Assembly (NCBI GenBank): GCA_964542585.1
Contig: CAZIUI010000001.1
Span: 124,001 to 188,000, forward strand
Origin: CAYYUA01 sp964542585
Lineage (GTDB): Bacteria > Bacteroidota > Bacteroidia > CAILMK01 > CAYYUA01
Length of the DNA stretch: 64,000 nt
Direction of reading: 5' to 3'
Notes under the pieces: model-generated
The model's database searches: none
Seen by the model: only the letters and a program-made list of their open reading frames with translations
Told to the model about the DNA's origin: nothing
Shown here: positions 24,561-35,400 of the stretch, one piece after another
Layout: each line of letters opens with the position of its first letter
Numbering within the stretch: position 1 is the stretch's first letter
Translations under genes and position numbers: made by a program

Positions 24561-26507
24561 ATGGATCTATTTGCAAGCCGTAAGTACCTATTCATAGCGG
24601 GTGTGGGATTAGTCAGCTTAATTATGATAGCTCGGCTTTTTTACATTCAAGTGACTGAAGATGCCTATCAGCAATTTGCGGAAAATAATTACCTGCAAAA
24701 AAAGCTATTGTATCCCGCTCGCGGTCTGATCTATGATCGCAATGGAAAAATATTGGTAGCCAACAAGACGGTTTACGACTTAATGGTAACCCCTTCCAAA
24801 GTAAAAGGAATTGACACAGCCCTACTTTGTAAAATTCTGAATATCACCCGCCGCGGGTATAAGCAGCGCATGCAAGAAGCCAAAAGGTATTCTTACTATC
24901 GCTCTTCTGTTTTTCTCAAACAGCTTTCACAAAAACGATACGCCAAATTACAGGAAAGAAATTTTGCTTTTAGTGGATTTTATGCCCGCCCTCGTACCAT
25001 TCGCACCTATCCTTACGGGGTGGCACCGCATACTTTAGGTTACATGGGTGAGATAACAAGGCAACAACTTTCCAAAAAGGGAGATTATTACGGTTTAGGA
25101 GATTATATTGGTATCAGTGGCCTGGAAAAAGAGTATGAATCCATGCTTCGTGGTAAAAAAGGTTCAAAATATGTGGTAGTTGATGCTTTAAATCGTCAGC
25201 AAGGAAGTTATCTGGATGGTAAACTAGATGTGCCGGCAAAACCGGGTAATGATATCATTACTACGTTGGATTTGGATCTTCAGCGGTATGGAGAACGATT
25301 GATGAAAGGAAAGATAGGGAGTGTTGTGGCATTGGAACCCGAGACTGGGGAAGTACTGGCCATGGTTAGCAGTCCCTCTTACAATCCTAATCGCTTAGTG
25401 GGCCGTCAAAGGGCTTCTAATTTTCAGAAACTTGCTCAAAATACCAACCAACCTTTATTCAACCGTACCATAACGGCTACCTATCCGCCCGGATCCACCT
25501 TTAAGCCGCTAATGGCCGTGCTTGGCTTACAGGATACTATCCTAAGGCCCTCCACAAGAATACCCTGTAATCATGGAACCTATGTAGGAGGCTTGCGGGT
25601 TGGGTGCCATGCTCATAAAGCACCTGCTGATTTACGGGGATCGATTGTTAACTCTTGCAACAGCTATTATGTGCATACTTTTAAGCGATTTTTAGAGCAA
25701 GATCGTTTTAATTCCGTAGAGGCAAGTTATAAACAATGGTATGATTACATTCAGGATTTTGGTTTTGGTCAAAAACTGGGAATTGATCTTCCTACTGAAC
25801 GTGCAGGGGGGTTGCCGAAAGCTTCCTACTATAACAAACTGTATGGTGAAGGCAGGTGGAAGGCACCTACCATCATATCTCTGGGCATAGGGCAAGGGGA
25901 AATTTCTACAACAACGCTGCAATTAGCTAATGCGGCTGCCATTATGGCCAATCGGGGTTATTATGTTACCCCGCACTTATTGGATAGCGTAATTAAAAAT
26001 GGTAAGCGTGTTGAGCAATCTTACACCAAGCATGTATTACCCTTTGACAGTACTAGCATCCAACCGGTAGTAAAGGGAATGCGAGGGGTGGTGGAGGAAG
26101 GTACAGCTCGTTATTACGGGCAAGTACCGGGGGTTGAAGTTTCCGGCAAAACCGGAACCGCTGAAAATCCGCACGGGGATGATCATTCGCTATTTATTGC
26201 TTTTGCCCCTTCAAATGATCCGGAGATTGCAGTAGCCGCCATTATTGAGAACTCGGGTTATGGAAGCGTTTGGGCCGCTCCGACTAATACCCTAATGATA
26301 GAGGAATATTTGACCGACACCATCAAAAGAAAGCGGATCGAAAAAAGAATAGTAAAAGCTAACTTTATACAAGAACCGGACACAGCCAAAAAGAAAAAGG
26401 CTTCTCAGGAATCAGATGAAATGGAGGCACCATCATCTATAACGCCAGAGGATACATTGGAATATTCAGATGTTCAGAACAATGATACCGCAGGAAATAA
26501 TCCCTAA
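24561..26507 (+). CDS. mrdA: Penicillin-binding protein 2 (elongasome transpeptidase)
   Basis: A class B PBP that cross-links lateral peptidoglycan, partner of RodA. The 648-residue protein has one N-terminal transmembrane helix (about residues 10-28). A dimerisation domain (LLYPARGLIYDRNGKILVAN) precedes the transpeptidase domain with the three active-site motifs: Ser312 in STFK, SCNSY, and KTG at residues 530-532. HTLGYMGEITRQQL and DYIGISGLEKEYE are typical PBP2 segments. The tail after residue 600 is charged and low in complexity (KKKKASQESDEMEAPSS). The start follows the mreD stop by one base, and rodA begins two bases after its stop. Confidence 0.95.
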   Translation: MDLFASRKYLFIAGVGLVSLIMIARLFYIQVTEDAYQQFAENNYLQKKLLYPARGLIYDRNGKILVANKTVYDLMVTPSKVKGIDTALLCKILNITRRGYKQRMQEAKRYSYYRSSVFLKQLSQKRYAKLQERNFAFSGFYARPRTIRTYPYGVAPHTLGYMGEITRQQLSKKGDYYGLGDYIGISGLEKEYESMLRGKKGSKYVVVDALNRQQGSYLDGKLDVPAKPGNDIITTLDLDLQRYGERLMKGKIGSVVALEPETGEVLAMVSSPSYNPNRLVGRQRASNFQKLAQNTNQPLFNRTITATYPPGSTFKPLMAVLGLQDTILRPSTRIPCNHGTYVGGLRVGCHAHKAPADLRGSIVNSCNSYYVHTFKRFLEQDRFNSVEASYKQWYDYIQDFGFGQKLGIDLPTERAGGLPKASYYNKLYGEGRWKAPTIISLGIGQGEISTTTLQLANAAAIMANRGYYVTPHLLDSVIKNGKRVEQSYTKHVLPFDSTSIQPVVKGMRGVVEEGTARYYGQVPGVEVSGKTGTAENPHGDDHSLFIAFAPSNDPEIAVAAIIENSGYGSVWAAPTNTLMIEEYLTDTIKRKRIEKRIVKANFIQEPDTAKKKKASQESDEMEAPSSITPEDTLEYSDVQNNDTAGNNP

Positions 26508-26509
26508 GT

Positions 26510-27778
26510 ATGCAAGAAGATCAGCAGCAAAGCCTACTTAAAAACCTCGATTGGGGCATTATTGCAATTTATTTGGTTTTGGTTGTATTTGGATGGCTAA
26601 ATATCTATTCCGCACTTTACGATGCTGATAACCCGGAATTGCTCAACCTCTCAAAAAACTATGGTAAGCAAGCTATTTGGATAGTAGCAGCGCTTTTAAT
26701 AGGATTTGGTATCCTAATTCTAGACACCTGGATATTTAGCACAATGGCTTATGGCTTTTATGTAATTGGTATAGGCCTATTGGTGATCACGCTCATAGCC
26801 GGCGAAGAGGTGGCCGGTTCTAAGTCATGGCTTAACATTGGGGGGTTTGGCTTGCAAGCTTCGGAGTTTGCCAAGTTTACGACATCACTTGCTTTGGTAA
26901 AATACTTAAGCCGGTATCAGGTAAGCATGACCAATTTCAAAGATGGCCTCATTGGCATGCTGATTTTCCTGTTACCAATGGGGTTGATACTACTTCAAAA
27001 CGACACTGGAACAGCACTTGTCTATACCAGTTTTTTGCTGGTACTCCTTAGGCAGGGTTTGCCGGGCTTATTTCTATACGTACCGCTATCAATTGGTGTT
27101 CTTTTATTAAGCGTCCTGCTGTTCCCTAAAATAATGGTGATCATTGTTGTAGGGGTGATAGCTTTACTGATTTACTGGGTGCTTCGCAAGCAAAAGCGTG
27201 CCTTGCTGATAGTCCTGGGGGCAGGTGGGATGGCCATTGCCCTGGTATATGCTGTGGATTATGGGTTTAACAATTTCCTCCAGTCCCATCAGCAAGAGCG
27301 CATCAATGTATTGTTGGGGAAGGAAATTGATAGGAAAGGGGCTGGCTACAATTCACAGCAATCTTTGATTGCTATTGGAGCCGGCGGTTTTTCAGGGAAA
27401 GGTTTTTTAAATGGGACCCAAACCAAGTACAACTTTGTACCTGAACAGAGCACGGACTTTATTTTTTGCACAATAGGTGAAGAGTACGGTTTTATTGGAA
27501 GTGCTGGTCTAGTGCTATTGTATGCCTTGCTTTTAATCAAGCTAGTATTATCTGCTGAAAAACAAAAAGCTACGTTTCCTAAACTTTATGGTTATTGCGT
27601 ATTTTCTATTTTATTTATTCATTTTACCATAAATATTGGGATGACCATGGGCCTTTTGCCTATTATTGGAATCCCTCTTCCTTTTTTAAGTTACGGAGGA
27701 TCCGCTTTACTGGGCTTTACAATGCTTCTTGCTATATACTTAAAGCTTAATGCCAGCCAAATGCGATTTTACCACTAA
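26510..27778 (+). CDS. rodA: RodA peptidoglycan glycosyltransferase (SEDS family)
   Basis: A polytopic SEDS protein that polymerises lipid II during elongation. The 422-residue product shows about ten hydrophobic helices. Family motifs are GSKSWLNIGGFGLQASEFAK, LLQNDTGTALVYTSFLLVL (with the conserved Asp), GGFSGKGFLNGTQTKYNFVP, EQSTDFIFCTIGEEYGFIGS and IPLPFLSYGGSALL. The extra loop around residues 200-260 is longer than in E. coli RodA, as is usual in Bacteroidota. Last gene of the rod-shape cluster; an aminotransferase gene follows after nine bases on the same strand. Confidence 0.95.
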   Translation: MQEDQQQSLLKNLDWGIIAIYLVLVVFGWLNIYSALYDADNPELLNLSKNYGKQAIWIVAALLIGFGILILDTWIFSTMAYGFYVIGIGLLVITLIAGEEVAGSKSWLNIGGFGLQASEFAKFTTSLALVKYLSRYQVSMTNFKDGLIGMLIFLLPMGLILLQNDTGTALVYTSFLLVLLRQGLPGLFLYVPLSIGVLLLSVLLFPKIMVIIVVGVIALLIYWVLRKQKRALLIVLGAGGMAIALVYAVDYGFNNFLQSHQQERINVLLGKEIDRKGAGYNSQQSLIAIGAGGFSGKGFLNGTQTKYNFVPEQSTDFIFCTIGEEYGFIGSAGLVLLYALLLIKLVLSAEKQKATFPKLYGYCVFSILFIHFTINIGMTMGLLPIIGIPLPFLSYGGSALLGFTMLLAIYLKLNASQMRFYH

Positions 27779-27787
27779 AAAAGGAGC

Positions 27788-28975
27788 ATGGAACGTAAGA
27801 ACTTGTTTTTCAAACATATAGCCCAAACGAGCCCGGAACCCTTAATGCTCGAGGTTGATAAGGCTGAAGGGCATTACGTTTACGATGTGAACGGGCAGGC
27901 TTATTTTGACTTAATCGCTGGAATAAGTGTAAGTCAGTTAGGTCATAAGCATCCAGCTGTTACAACAGCCCTTAAACAGCAGTTAGATCAGTACTGGCAT
28001 GTCATGGTTTATGGGGAATTTATCCAGGATCCTCAAATCAAGTATGCGCGGGAGCTCACCTGTCATCTACCGGAGCCACTTGAAAGCGTATATTTTGTTA
28101 ATTCCGGTAGTGAAGCTGTTGAAGGTGCACTTAAGTTGGCTAAACGGTACACGGGTCGGCACGATGTGGTATGCTTTGATCATGCCTACCATGGAAGTAC
28201 CCACGGAGCTCTAAGTGTATCAGGAGGGGAAAGCCTAAAAAGGAATTTCAGACCCTTATTGCCCGGAGTAAAACAAGCCATTTTTAACGATATCAGCTCC
28301 TTAGAGTGTATAAATAAAGGTACTGCTGCGGTTATTGTAGAGACCGTACAAGGAGAAGCGGGAGCTAGACCTGCCGATACCCGATTTCTGCAAGAGCTAC
28401 GAAGAAGCTGCAATGAAACCGGAGCGCTTCTGATATTTGACGAGATCCAGGCAGGTATGGGAAGAACAGGTTCTCTATTTGCTTTTGAGCATGTCGGTGT
28501 TCAGCCAGATATCCTGCTACTAGGAAAAGCATTAGGAGGGGGGTTGCCCATTGGAGCCTTCATAAGCTCCAAAGAAGTAATGAGCACTTTGATGACCGAT
28601 CCGGTTTTAGGGCATATTTCTACATTTGGTGGTCATCCTTTGCCTTGTATAGCCGGGTATACCACTTTACAAGTCCTTTTTCAAGAGCAGCTAATTGAAG
28701 CAGTAGAGGCCAAGGCAGCTCACTTTCAAAAGAATTTGTCAGCAATTAGCGCAGCTAGGTCAATTCAAGGGAAGGGCCTTATGATGGCCCTTAAAATTGG
28801 CGACTTTGATAGGGTTTTAAAGACCATAAAAAGCCTGTTTCATCAACACCACGTTATTAGTGATTGGTTTGTATTCAATAATACCTCTATAAGGATTGCA
28901 CCGCCTTTAACGATAACTTATGAAGAAATTGACCATTTGTGCGAATTAATTGCTGACAGCCTCCCCAAGCATTGA
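27788..28975 (+). CDS. Class III PLP-dependent aminotransferase (acetylornithine aminotransferase-like)
   Basis: A PLP enzyme of the ornithine/acetylornithine/GABA aminotransferase group, 395 residues. Visible motifs are FVNSGSEAVEGALKLAKRYT (phosphate-binding loop), CFDHAYHGSTHGALSVSGG, AVIVETVQGEAGAR, LIFDEIQAGMGRTGSLFAF (with the conserved Asp contacting the PLP nitrogen) and LLGKALGGGLPIGAF (Schiff-base Lys). The FDEIQAGMGRTG form is common to ArgD. No arginine genes are beside it; the operon-like position after rodA does not indicate a substrate. Substrate is therefore left open. Confidence 0.83.
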   Translation: MERKNLFFKHIAQTSPEPLMLEVDKAEGHYVYDVNGQAYFDLIAGISVSQLGHKHPAVTTALKQQLDQYWHVMVYGEFIQDPQIKYARELTCHLPEPLESVYFVNSGSEAVEGALKLAKRYTGRHDVVCFDHAYHGSTHGALSVSGGESLKRNFRPLLPGVKQAIFNDISSLECINKGTAAVIVETVQGEAGARPADTRFLQELRRSCNETGALLIFDEIQAGMGRTGSLFAFEHVGVQPDILLLGKALGGGLPIGAFISSKEVMSTLMTDPVLGHISTFGGHPLPCIAGYTTLQVLFQEQLIEAVEAKAAHFQKNLSAISAARSIQGKGLMMALKIGDFDRVLKTIKSLFHQHHVISDWFVFNNTSIRIAPPLTITYEEIDHLCELIADSLPKH

Positions 28976-28996
28976 GTATAACAGGCTATAAGGCTT

Positions 28997-29959
28997 TTAA
29001 ATATGGCCGTTGGATTGGCCGTTTTTGTTAGTTGATGCTTGGTTATCCACACCGTTTGCGGTTGTTTTATACTTGGCTTTTCCATTTTGCTTTTTCTTAG
29101 GACCATACTGGTTTTCCAAAAGCTGCTTTAGAAGGGTTCCAAGGTTTTTCTTTAGATTCCGCCGATCGCTAATAAAATCTACAAATCCATTTTCCTCAAG
29201 GAATTCCGAACTCTGAAAACCTTCCGGGAGATCCTTCCCTGTTGTTTGCTTTATGACGCGCGGACCTGCAAATCCAATTAAAGCATTGGGTTCAGCAATA
29301 TTGATATCACCCAGCATCGCAAAAGAAGCTGTAACACCGCCGGTTGTGGGATCAGTAAGGATAGAAATGTATGGCAGTCCCGCTTGTTCCAGCAAGGCTA
29401 ACTTCGAAGAGGTCTTGGCCATTTGCATGAGGGAGTAGGTTGATTCCATCATGCGGGCCCCACCCGATTTAGAAATGATCACTAATGGAAGCTGCTGTTG
29501 TAAGCAGGTATCAATAGCCCTGGATACTTTCTCACCCACAACTGAGCCCATCGATCCACCAATATAAGAAAAATCCATAGCGGCAATAACCGTATCTACT
29601 TTATGGACTTTTCCACGAGCCACTCGAATGGCTTCGTCCAGATTTGTTTTTTCACTGGTTTCTTTTAGCCGTTCATGATACGGTTTACGATCGGTAAACT
29701 GGAGCGAATCACGGGGCTTTAAATTGGTAAAGAGCTCCTGATATTTCTTGTTATCAAAAATGATTCGGAAGTATTCTTTCGAGCCAATACGAAAATGATG
29801 GCTATGCTCGCATGTGCATACAAAATCATTCTCCTGAAGCTCCTTAACTGTTATGGCGCTTTTACAGGTTGGGCATTTGTCCCAAATACCTTCCGGTAAA
29901 CCAACTTTTTCATCAGTGCGGGTTAGAATCCCTTCTTTTTCACGCTTCAGCCATGCCAT
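28997..29959 (-). CDS. accD: Acetyl-CoA carboxylase carboxyltransferase subunit beta
   Basis: Catalyses transfer of CO2 from carboxybiotin to acetyl-CoA in fatty acid synthesis, as a complex with AccA. From the ATG at 29959 (MAWLKREKEGILTRTDEK) the product has 320 residues. The N-terminal zinc ribbon is altered: the first pair is CPTC, but the second is CTCEHSHH, that is CxC instead of CxxC. The crotonase-fold core has SYIGGSMGSVVGEK, SKSGGARMMESTYSLMQMAK, SILTDPTTGGVTASFAMLGD and ALIGFAGPRVIKQTTG. The C-terminal tail after residue 280 is Lys/Asn/Gln-rich and probably disordered. It converges on the aminotransferase gene. Confidence 0.93.
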   Translation of the reverse strand: MAWLKREKEGILTRTDEKVGLPEGIWDKCPTCKSAITVKELQENDFVCTCEHSHHFRIGSKEYFRIIFDNKKYQELFTNLKPRDSLQFTDRKPYHERLKETSEKTNLDEAIRVARGKVHKVDTVIAAMDFSYIGGSMGSVVGEKVSRAIDTCLQQQLPLVIISKSGGARMMESTYSLMQMAKTSSKLALLEQAGLPYISILTDPTTGGVTASFAMLGDINIAEPNALIGFAGPRVIKQTTGKDLPEGFQSSEFLEENGFVDFISDRRNLKKNLGTLLKQLLENQYGPKKKQNGKAKYKTTANGVDNQASTNKNGQSNGHI

Positions 29960-30138
29960 GCTTAATGTCCTTTTGATGGGTTTAAACTGCAAACATCAAG
30001 CGAATATGAAACTTAACAAACAAGTTACCAACGCTTTTTACTGAATGCTTAGAAATACATTTTTTAGTTCCCCAGGAAAGCTTACTATAAAAATGTCCGG
30101 GAAGTAAGGGAATTTGAGACCTATTTAATGCTAAAATA

Positions 30139-30173
30139 ATAAAAAACCCTGCTAAAGAGCTTTTAACAGGGGA
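30139..30173 (-). terminator. Predicted Rho-independent terminator of the aldolase gene
   Basis: The hairpin CCCTGcTAAA-gagc-TTTTAaCAGGG (30147-30172) is followed on the minus strand by TTTTTTATTATT. It lies about 22 bases after the class I aldolase stop at 30196. The stem has one internal mismatch. Confidence 0.8.
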
Positions 30174-30195
30174 TATGGTATCTCCTACAAAACTG

Positions 30196-31260
30196 TTAAG
30201 CTAAATCTATTTGATCGTCCAGGTAAACATCCTGGATACTGTTCAACAGTTTGATACCGTCATCCATTGATTTCTGGAAAGATTTACGGCCCGTAATAAG
30301 TCCCGTTCCACCAGCACGTTTGTTAACAACAGCTGTAAAAAGGGCGTCTTGCATATCAGAATCGGTAGTCCCTTTGGATGCACCGCCTGAATTAATAAGT
30401 CCTACGCGGCCCAAATAATTGTTAATAACTTGATAGCGGGTGAGATCAATGGGGTGATCGGTTGTTAATTCTTCGTACATTTTTTTATTAGTCTTACCAA
30501 AACCAACAGCTTTATAACCTCCGTTATTCGTAGGAAGCTTCTGCTTAATGATATCCGCCTGTATTGTGACGCCAATGTGATTGGCTTGACCGGTAAGGTC
30601 AGAAGCTGTGTGGTAATCCTCACCATCCTGTTTGAAATCGCTGTTGCGGAGGTAGCACCATAGTATTGTAGCCATACCAAGCTCGTGAGCCCTTTCAAAG
30701 GCTTGACTTACTTCTTGAATTTGCCGGTTGGATTCCTCGGAACCAAAGTAGATGGTTGCGCCCACAGCTGCAGCACCTAAATTAAACGCTTCGTCAACCG
30801 TACCAAACAAGATCTGATCAAATGTTTCAGGATAAGTTAATAGCTCGTTGTGATTAATCTTACAGATAAAGGGAATTTTATGCGCATACTTCCTTGAAAT
30901 AGCAGCCAGGTTACCAAAAGTAGTGGCCACGGCATTACAGCCACCTTCAATGGCAAGTTTAATGATGTTTTCAGGATCAAAATACTGAGGATTAGGAGCA
31001 AATGAAGCACCAGCCGAGTGTTCTATGCCTTGATCAACCGGCAAAATTGAAAGGTACCCCGTGTTCCCAAGTCGACCATGGCCGTAAATGGATTGAAGGT
31101 TGCTCAATACACGGTTGTTCCTATTGGAGTGGTACCAAACCTTGTCGATAAAATCTGCAGATGGGGCATGCAAATGATCTTTGGAAAGCGTTTGACACTG
31201 GTGATCCAGAAGGTACTCGGCCTTGTCACCAAGGGTACTCACGATCTCCTGATGGTTCAT
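30196..31260 (-). CDS. Class I fructose-bisphosphate aldolase (DhnA/FbaB type)
   Basis: Reversibly cleaves fructose-1,6-bisphosphate by a Schiff-base mechanism. The 354-residue protein belongs to the archaeal-type/DhnA group. LSILPVDQGIEHSAGASF, EGGCNAVATTFGNLA, IPFICKINHNELL, AAAVGATIYFGSEES and GLINSGGASKGTTDSD are typical. The final R-A-G-G-T-G-L-I-T-G-R-K carries the phosphate-binding segment. The gene stands alone with a terminator (30139-30173) and a likely promoter (31292-31325), so it is probably monocistronic. Confidence 0.93.
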   Translation of the reverse strand: MNHQEIVSTLGDKAEYLLDHQCQTLSKDHLHAPSADFIDKVWYHSNRNNRVLSNLQSIYGHGRLGNTGYLSILPVDQGIEHSAGASFAPNPQYFDPENIIKLAIEGGCNAVATTFGNLAAISRKYAHKIPFICKINHNELLTYPETFDQILFGTVDEAFNLGAAAVGATIYFGSEESNRQIQEVSQAFERAHELGMATILWCYLRNSDFKQDGEDYHTASDLTGQANHIGVTIQADIIKQKLPTNNGGYKAVGFGKTNKKMYEELTTDHPIDLTRYQVINNYLGRVGLINSGGASKGTTDSDMQDALFTAVVNKRAGGTGLITGRKSFQKSMDDGIKLLNSIQDVYLDDQIDLA

Positions 31261-31291
31261 AAGTCTAAGTATTTTTGTTTATAGGTTTACG

Positions 31292-31323
31292 CAAAAATAA
31301 ATAAATAAACTCATGACCGGCAA
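31292..31323 (-). promoter_or_regulatory. Predicted promoter of the aldolase gene
   Basis: On the minus strand a TTG (plus 31321-31323, within CTTTTG) is followed after 21 bases by TATTTTTG (plus 31292-31299), a full match to the Bacteroidota -7 consensus TAnnTTTG. The spacer is two bases longer than the usual 19. The ATG at 31260 lies about 30 bases downstream. Confidence 0.55.
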
Positions 31324-31349
31324 AAGCCAAAATCTGAAGAGGCGTATTT

Positions 31350-32423
31350 TTAAAATATTGGAGAGAGGCCTTTATTGTAAAATTTACTACAGCCAAAATC
31401 AGGGTTACGATTCGAGCCCTCTGGATTCCGCTTTTCAATGAAAAACATAAGGCTAATTTCATGACTTCCCCTGTTAGTTTGCTTCATACCAGTCATACTG
31501 AAATCATAGCTATATCCGATCATAACCTGGCCCAAAGTCTTTGTTTCGGTTCTTATGCCTGCTGTCATGATCATTTGAGCCGTATTATCAAAATTGAAAT
31601 ATGACTTGGAATTCCTGTAGGAGACGCCAAAAAATAGCGGATCTTCAAATGCAATACTACTTAAGTCGAGTTGTGTGAAATTCTGCTGTTTTTCAAAACG
31701 AACATTGGGATAAAGGGTAAACGTTTTATTTATCTGAAATCCTTTAAAAGGTAGTATAACACCGTAGTGAGCAACCCATCTAGTAGGATAGGGGTTTTCA
31801 TTACTTGTAAAATTCCGTGAGGGTCTGTTTATATGATAAACAGCGAAACCTGCCTGGTTTAAAGCTCTTTTTCCATTAAAGGCAAAATCAAATTTTGTGA
31901 TCACCCCAGCACTGACATCAAAAACGGTATTGGAAACGTTGGCTGGTTTGCGGGCTTGAGAATTACGAACATTACCTAATAAAGGGTCCAGCTGATCAGA
32001 AAAAACTAGTTCGTTCCAATTTATTCTTTGATTAATTGCTCCTACTTGCATACCAGCCTGAATATCCATTGCGCGTGGGACCACCCAGCGCCGGGAAAAT
32101 AAACCGGATAACTGGGTAGTGGTTAGGCCTCCTTCTCCTTCAACTGTTCGCTTAGCTATAGCCCCAACGCCATCCAATAACTCATTCGGCTGGTAACCAA
32201 TACCTAGGCCACTTGTACTGAATTTACCAGGAATATAGGGCCATTGTATACGATGACTAGCTGAAACCCGCATACCTTCTGCGGAACCCACAAAAGCAGG
32301 ATTCAGAAACATCGGATTGGTAAAATATTGTGAGAAAGTGCCATCCTGAGCTTGGCCCTTAAAACTCATTCCTATCCCAAGGATTACCAGAATGAGCTTT
32401 ACGATACTTCTGCACACCTTCAT
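31350..32423 (-). CDS. PorP/SprF family T9SS outer-membrane protein
   Basis: An outer-membrane beta-barrel of the PorP/SprF family that assists export or surface attachment of T9SS cargo. The 357-residue product has a signal peptide (LILVILGIGMSFKGQAQD) and the family opening FSQYFTNPMFLNPAFVGSAE. GIGYQPNELLDGVGA and repeating amphipathic strands follow, then the closing IGYSYDFSMTG and GSHEISLMFFIEKR. SprF-type proteins are usually encoded next to a giant cargo protein with a type B sorting domain, exactly the arrangement here: the gene starts 12 bases after the PKD-repeat gene and is probably cotranscribed. The last 25 residues lie beyond the usual barrel end. Confidence 0.9.
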   Translation of the reverse strand: MKVCRSIVKLILVILGIGMSFKGQAQDGTFSQYFTNPMFLNPAFVGSAEGMRVSASHRIQWPYIPGKFSTSGLGIGYQPNELLDGVGAIAKRTVEGEGGLTTTQLSGLFSRRWVVPRAMDIQAGMQVGAINQRINWNELVFSDQLDPLLGNVRNSQARKPANVSNTVFDVSAGVITKFDFAFNGKRALNQAGFAVYHINRPSRNFTSNENPYPTRWVAHYGVILPFKGFQINKTFTLYPNVRFEKQQNFTQLDLSSIAFEDPLFFGVSYRNSKSYFNFDNTAQMIMTAGIRTETKTLGQVMIGYSYDFSMTGMKQTNRGSHEISLMFFIEKRNPEGSNRNPDFGCSKFYNKGLSPIF

Positions 32424-32436
32424 ACGTATTAAACTT

Positions 32437-35400
32437 TTAACGGATTACTGTCACAGTCCCAATTGTTTTAAATCTTCCATCATCATCTTTTTGACCTCTC
32501 CATTTAGATCCATTTTTAAATGTTGCTTGAACTTTCCACACATAAGATCCTTGAGGGCATAATTTACCATTCTGTAATGTACCGTCCCATGATTCACCCG
32601 GTTTACCATTCCGTAACTTATTAGACTCCCATACTAGCTCGCCCCATTTGGTATAAATAGCAATATGGTATGATTGAAGACCGATACCCTTAGGCTTGAA
32701 AGTGTTGACGCCGGGCCTTGGACTATTAGGTTTTATAGCATTAGGAATGTGAAGCCCGTAGAAAAACTCTGGTCGGATCAACTTTTGTGCAGTATCCCGG
32801 CATCCCTGATCATTTGTGGCTATCAAACGGGTTTCAAAATCATCATTGTAGGGAAAGCGATGTATCGGATCAGACTTAGTACTCGTTTCACCATCACCAA
32901 ACTTCCATAAGATTTTCTCTGCACCCTTTGCTTTGTTTCTGAAATTAAACTTTCCAAGAGATTTTTGATCTTTAACCGGGCTATAACGGAAATCGGCTGT
33001 AGGCTTAGGGTAGCTTTGCAGCCAGTCTTCTCTAGCAAGCGTATCAGTGCAATTTCCGGCCCCTTTAGCAATCATTTTAACGTCTGATTTCCGACCTGGT
33101 CTTAATTCTACATTCAATCGCTCACCACTATCTGATAAGATGCCATTTACCTTCCATATTACTTTATTGCTTTTAACAGCTTCACTTTTTAAGGTTACAG
33201 TATGGGGTTCACATGCAGCAAGCGGATCCAAGGCTTCAAAGTCAGCTTTCGGACCGGGATAAATTGTAAAAGTCTTATTGGCTGTATCCCTGCAGCCAAA
33301 ACTGTTAAGGCTAATTAGCTCAATGGGATAATCACCAACACTGTCAAATGATATATTTAATGAAGACGAATCACCATCCAGGCTGCCAGGAAGATGCCAA
33401 TTAGACAGTTTGGCTCCTTTGCTTTGATCCTCTAGTTTAACGGAGGTTGGTGCAGCACAGGCTGAGTCTGGTTGCACCAAAAACCGAGAATTCGGTATGG
33501 GAAATATTCTTATATCCTTTGAATTTGAATCCTTACAACCCTTAAGATTAGTTGCCCTCAGTTTTACCGTGTAATCTCCCGGTTTCAGAAAACGGTGACT
33601 TGGATTAGCATTAATGGCCTTCTTACCATCACCAAACGTCCATAAACGGGACGCAATATTTTGAACAGGGTGATCGAAATTGACCTCTAGAGGAGGGCAT
33701 CCTCTTGCAGTATCTACCTTGATATTCAATTCAGGCAGGGGCTGAATTGTAATAGTGTCCGTTTGAGAATTAAAGCAATTAAAAGCCGAAGACCGAACTT
33801 TCTGCTTAATAATACGACTCCCGGAGCTATCGAGGGAAACCTTTGCGGTAGGTTTTGTAGCAAGAGTATCAGAGCCATCAGCATTGAGCCATAAGACATT
33901 AGAGACGTTTGGTGTTTGATTTTGGACCTGGAAAGGTTCCCCCGCACAAGCCTCCGCCTTGCTCAATTTACTTCTTACATCCGGTTTCGGAAACGTTCGA
34001 ATGGTGTTCCTAAAGGTATCATAGCTACAGCCGTTGGTAGCTACCATTGCCACCTTAAAAGTGTCAGCTGACCTGTAAGTATGGGAGGGCGATGCTTTAT
34101 TGCTGATGTCCCCATCGCCGAACTGCCAACTAAATTTGGTAGCGCCTGGGCTGCTAAAGTTTTGAAAATTAATTTTTAGAGGCTGGCAGCCAAGGGTTGT
34201 ATCTAATTGGAAAAAGGCATCAATGGTATTGGGAAAAACTGTTATGCTATCAATTGCCGTATCCCGGCCACAGCTGTTGCTGGTGATCTGCTTAATTTCA
34301 TATGTCGTATCCGCCTCGCCTGTACGGAATACATGCGTGGGTTCCGGGCGCTCGCTGGTATCATCACTTGCAAATTCCCATCTGTACTCATCTGGTAAAC
34401 CTACTGCCTGATCCCGGAATTGGATGGTAATAGGAGAGCAACCTTGGTCCTGACTTAATTCAAACTGGCTTATAGGAGCAGGAAATACATTAATTGAGTC
34501 CCTTTGCTGAACAGTCCCACATTGATTGTTACCAGAAAGGGTGATGTAGTAAGTCGTGTCACTCGTATTATTCTGGGCATAATCAATGGTATCGATGAAC
34601 TGCTGATTCCGCTGCTGCCCATTACCCAAGCTCCATTGGTAGGATGTCTGATAGCCCGAGCTTGAATTGTTAAAGATTACATTAGCAGTTGGGCCACAAA
34701 AGGAATCCTTATTCGCTGTAAAGCTCACATTGGGCTTTTGGATAACCCGCACCTGGCGCGAAAACGAATCGGCACATCCGTAGTTATTGAAAGCTACTAG
34801 CTTAACCTCATAGATCCCGGTATCACTGTAGGTATGGTTTGGTGTTTTACTATTGAAAGTTCGGCCGTCACCAAACTGCCACCGAAAGCTATCAGCTATG
34901 GTGCTATTATTAGTTAAGCTGTAAGATTGGTTCTTACAGATCAGCGAATCAATGCTAAACCTGACCCTTGGCAGGGAATCCACACGGGCTGGCTGGGTAA
35001 GCGTAGCCTGGCACCCGGAATCCGAGGTCACCGTCAGGACTGGAGTGTAAATGCCCGGCTGCTGGTAAAAGTGAGTTGGGTTCTGCTGTTGGCTGCTATC
35101 CCCATCCCCGAAACGCCACTGATACTGAACTATGGCGCCTTTACCAATGGTAGACGAGTCTGAAAAGCTTGTGGTATCTCCCAGGCACGGCCTTGTATTG
35201 GTAAAGGCAGGTTTGGGTGTGGGATTTACCACCAATTGCTGGGTAGTGGAATCTACGCAACCAGAGTCTGAGGTCACCGTTAATTGGGGCTGATAGGTGC
35301 CGAATTGCTGGTAGTAATGATCCGGGCTAATACCCGTGCCTTGACTGCTATCACCAAAATCCCACTGGTAAGTAGTGATAGCGCCCTTACTGATCTTGGA

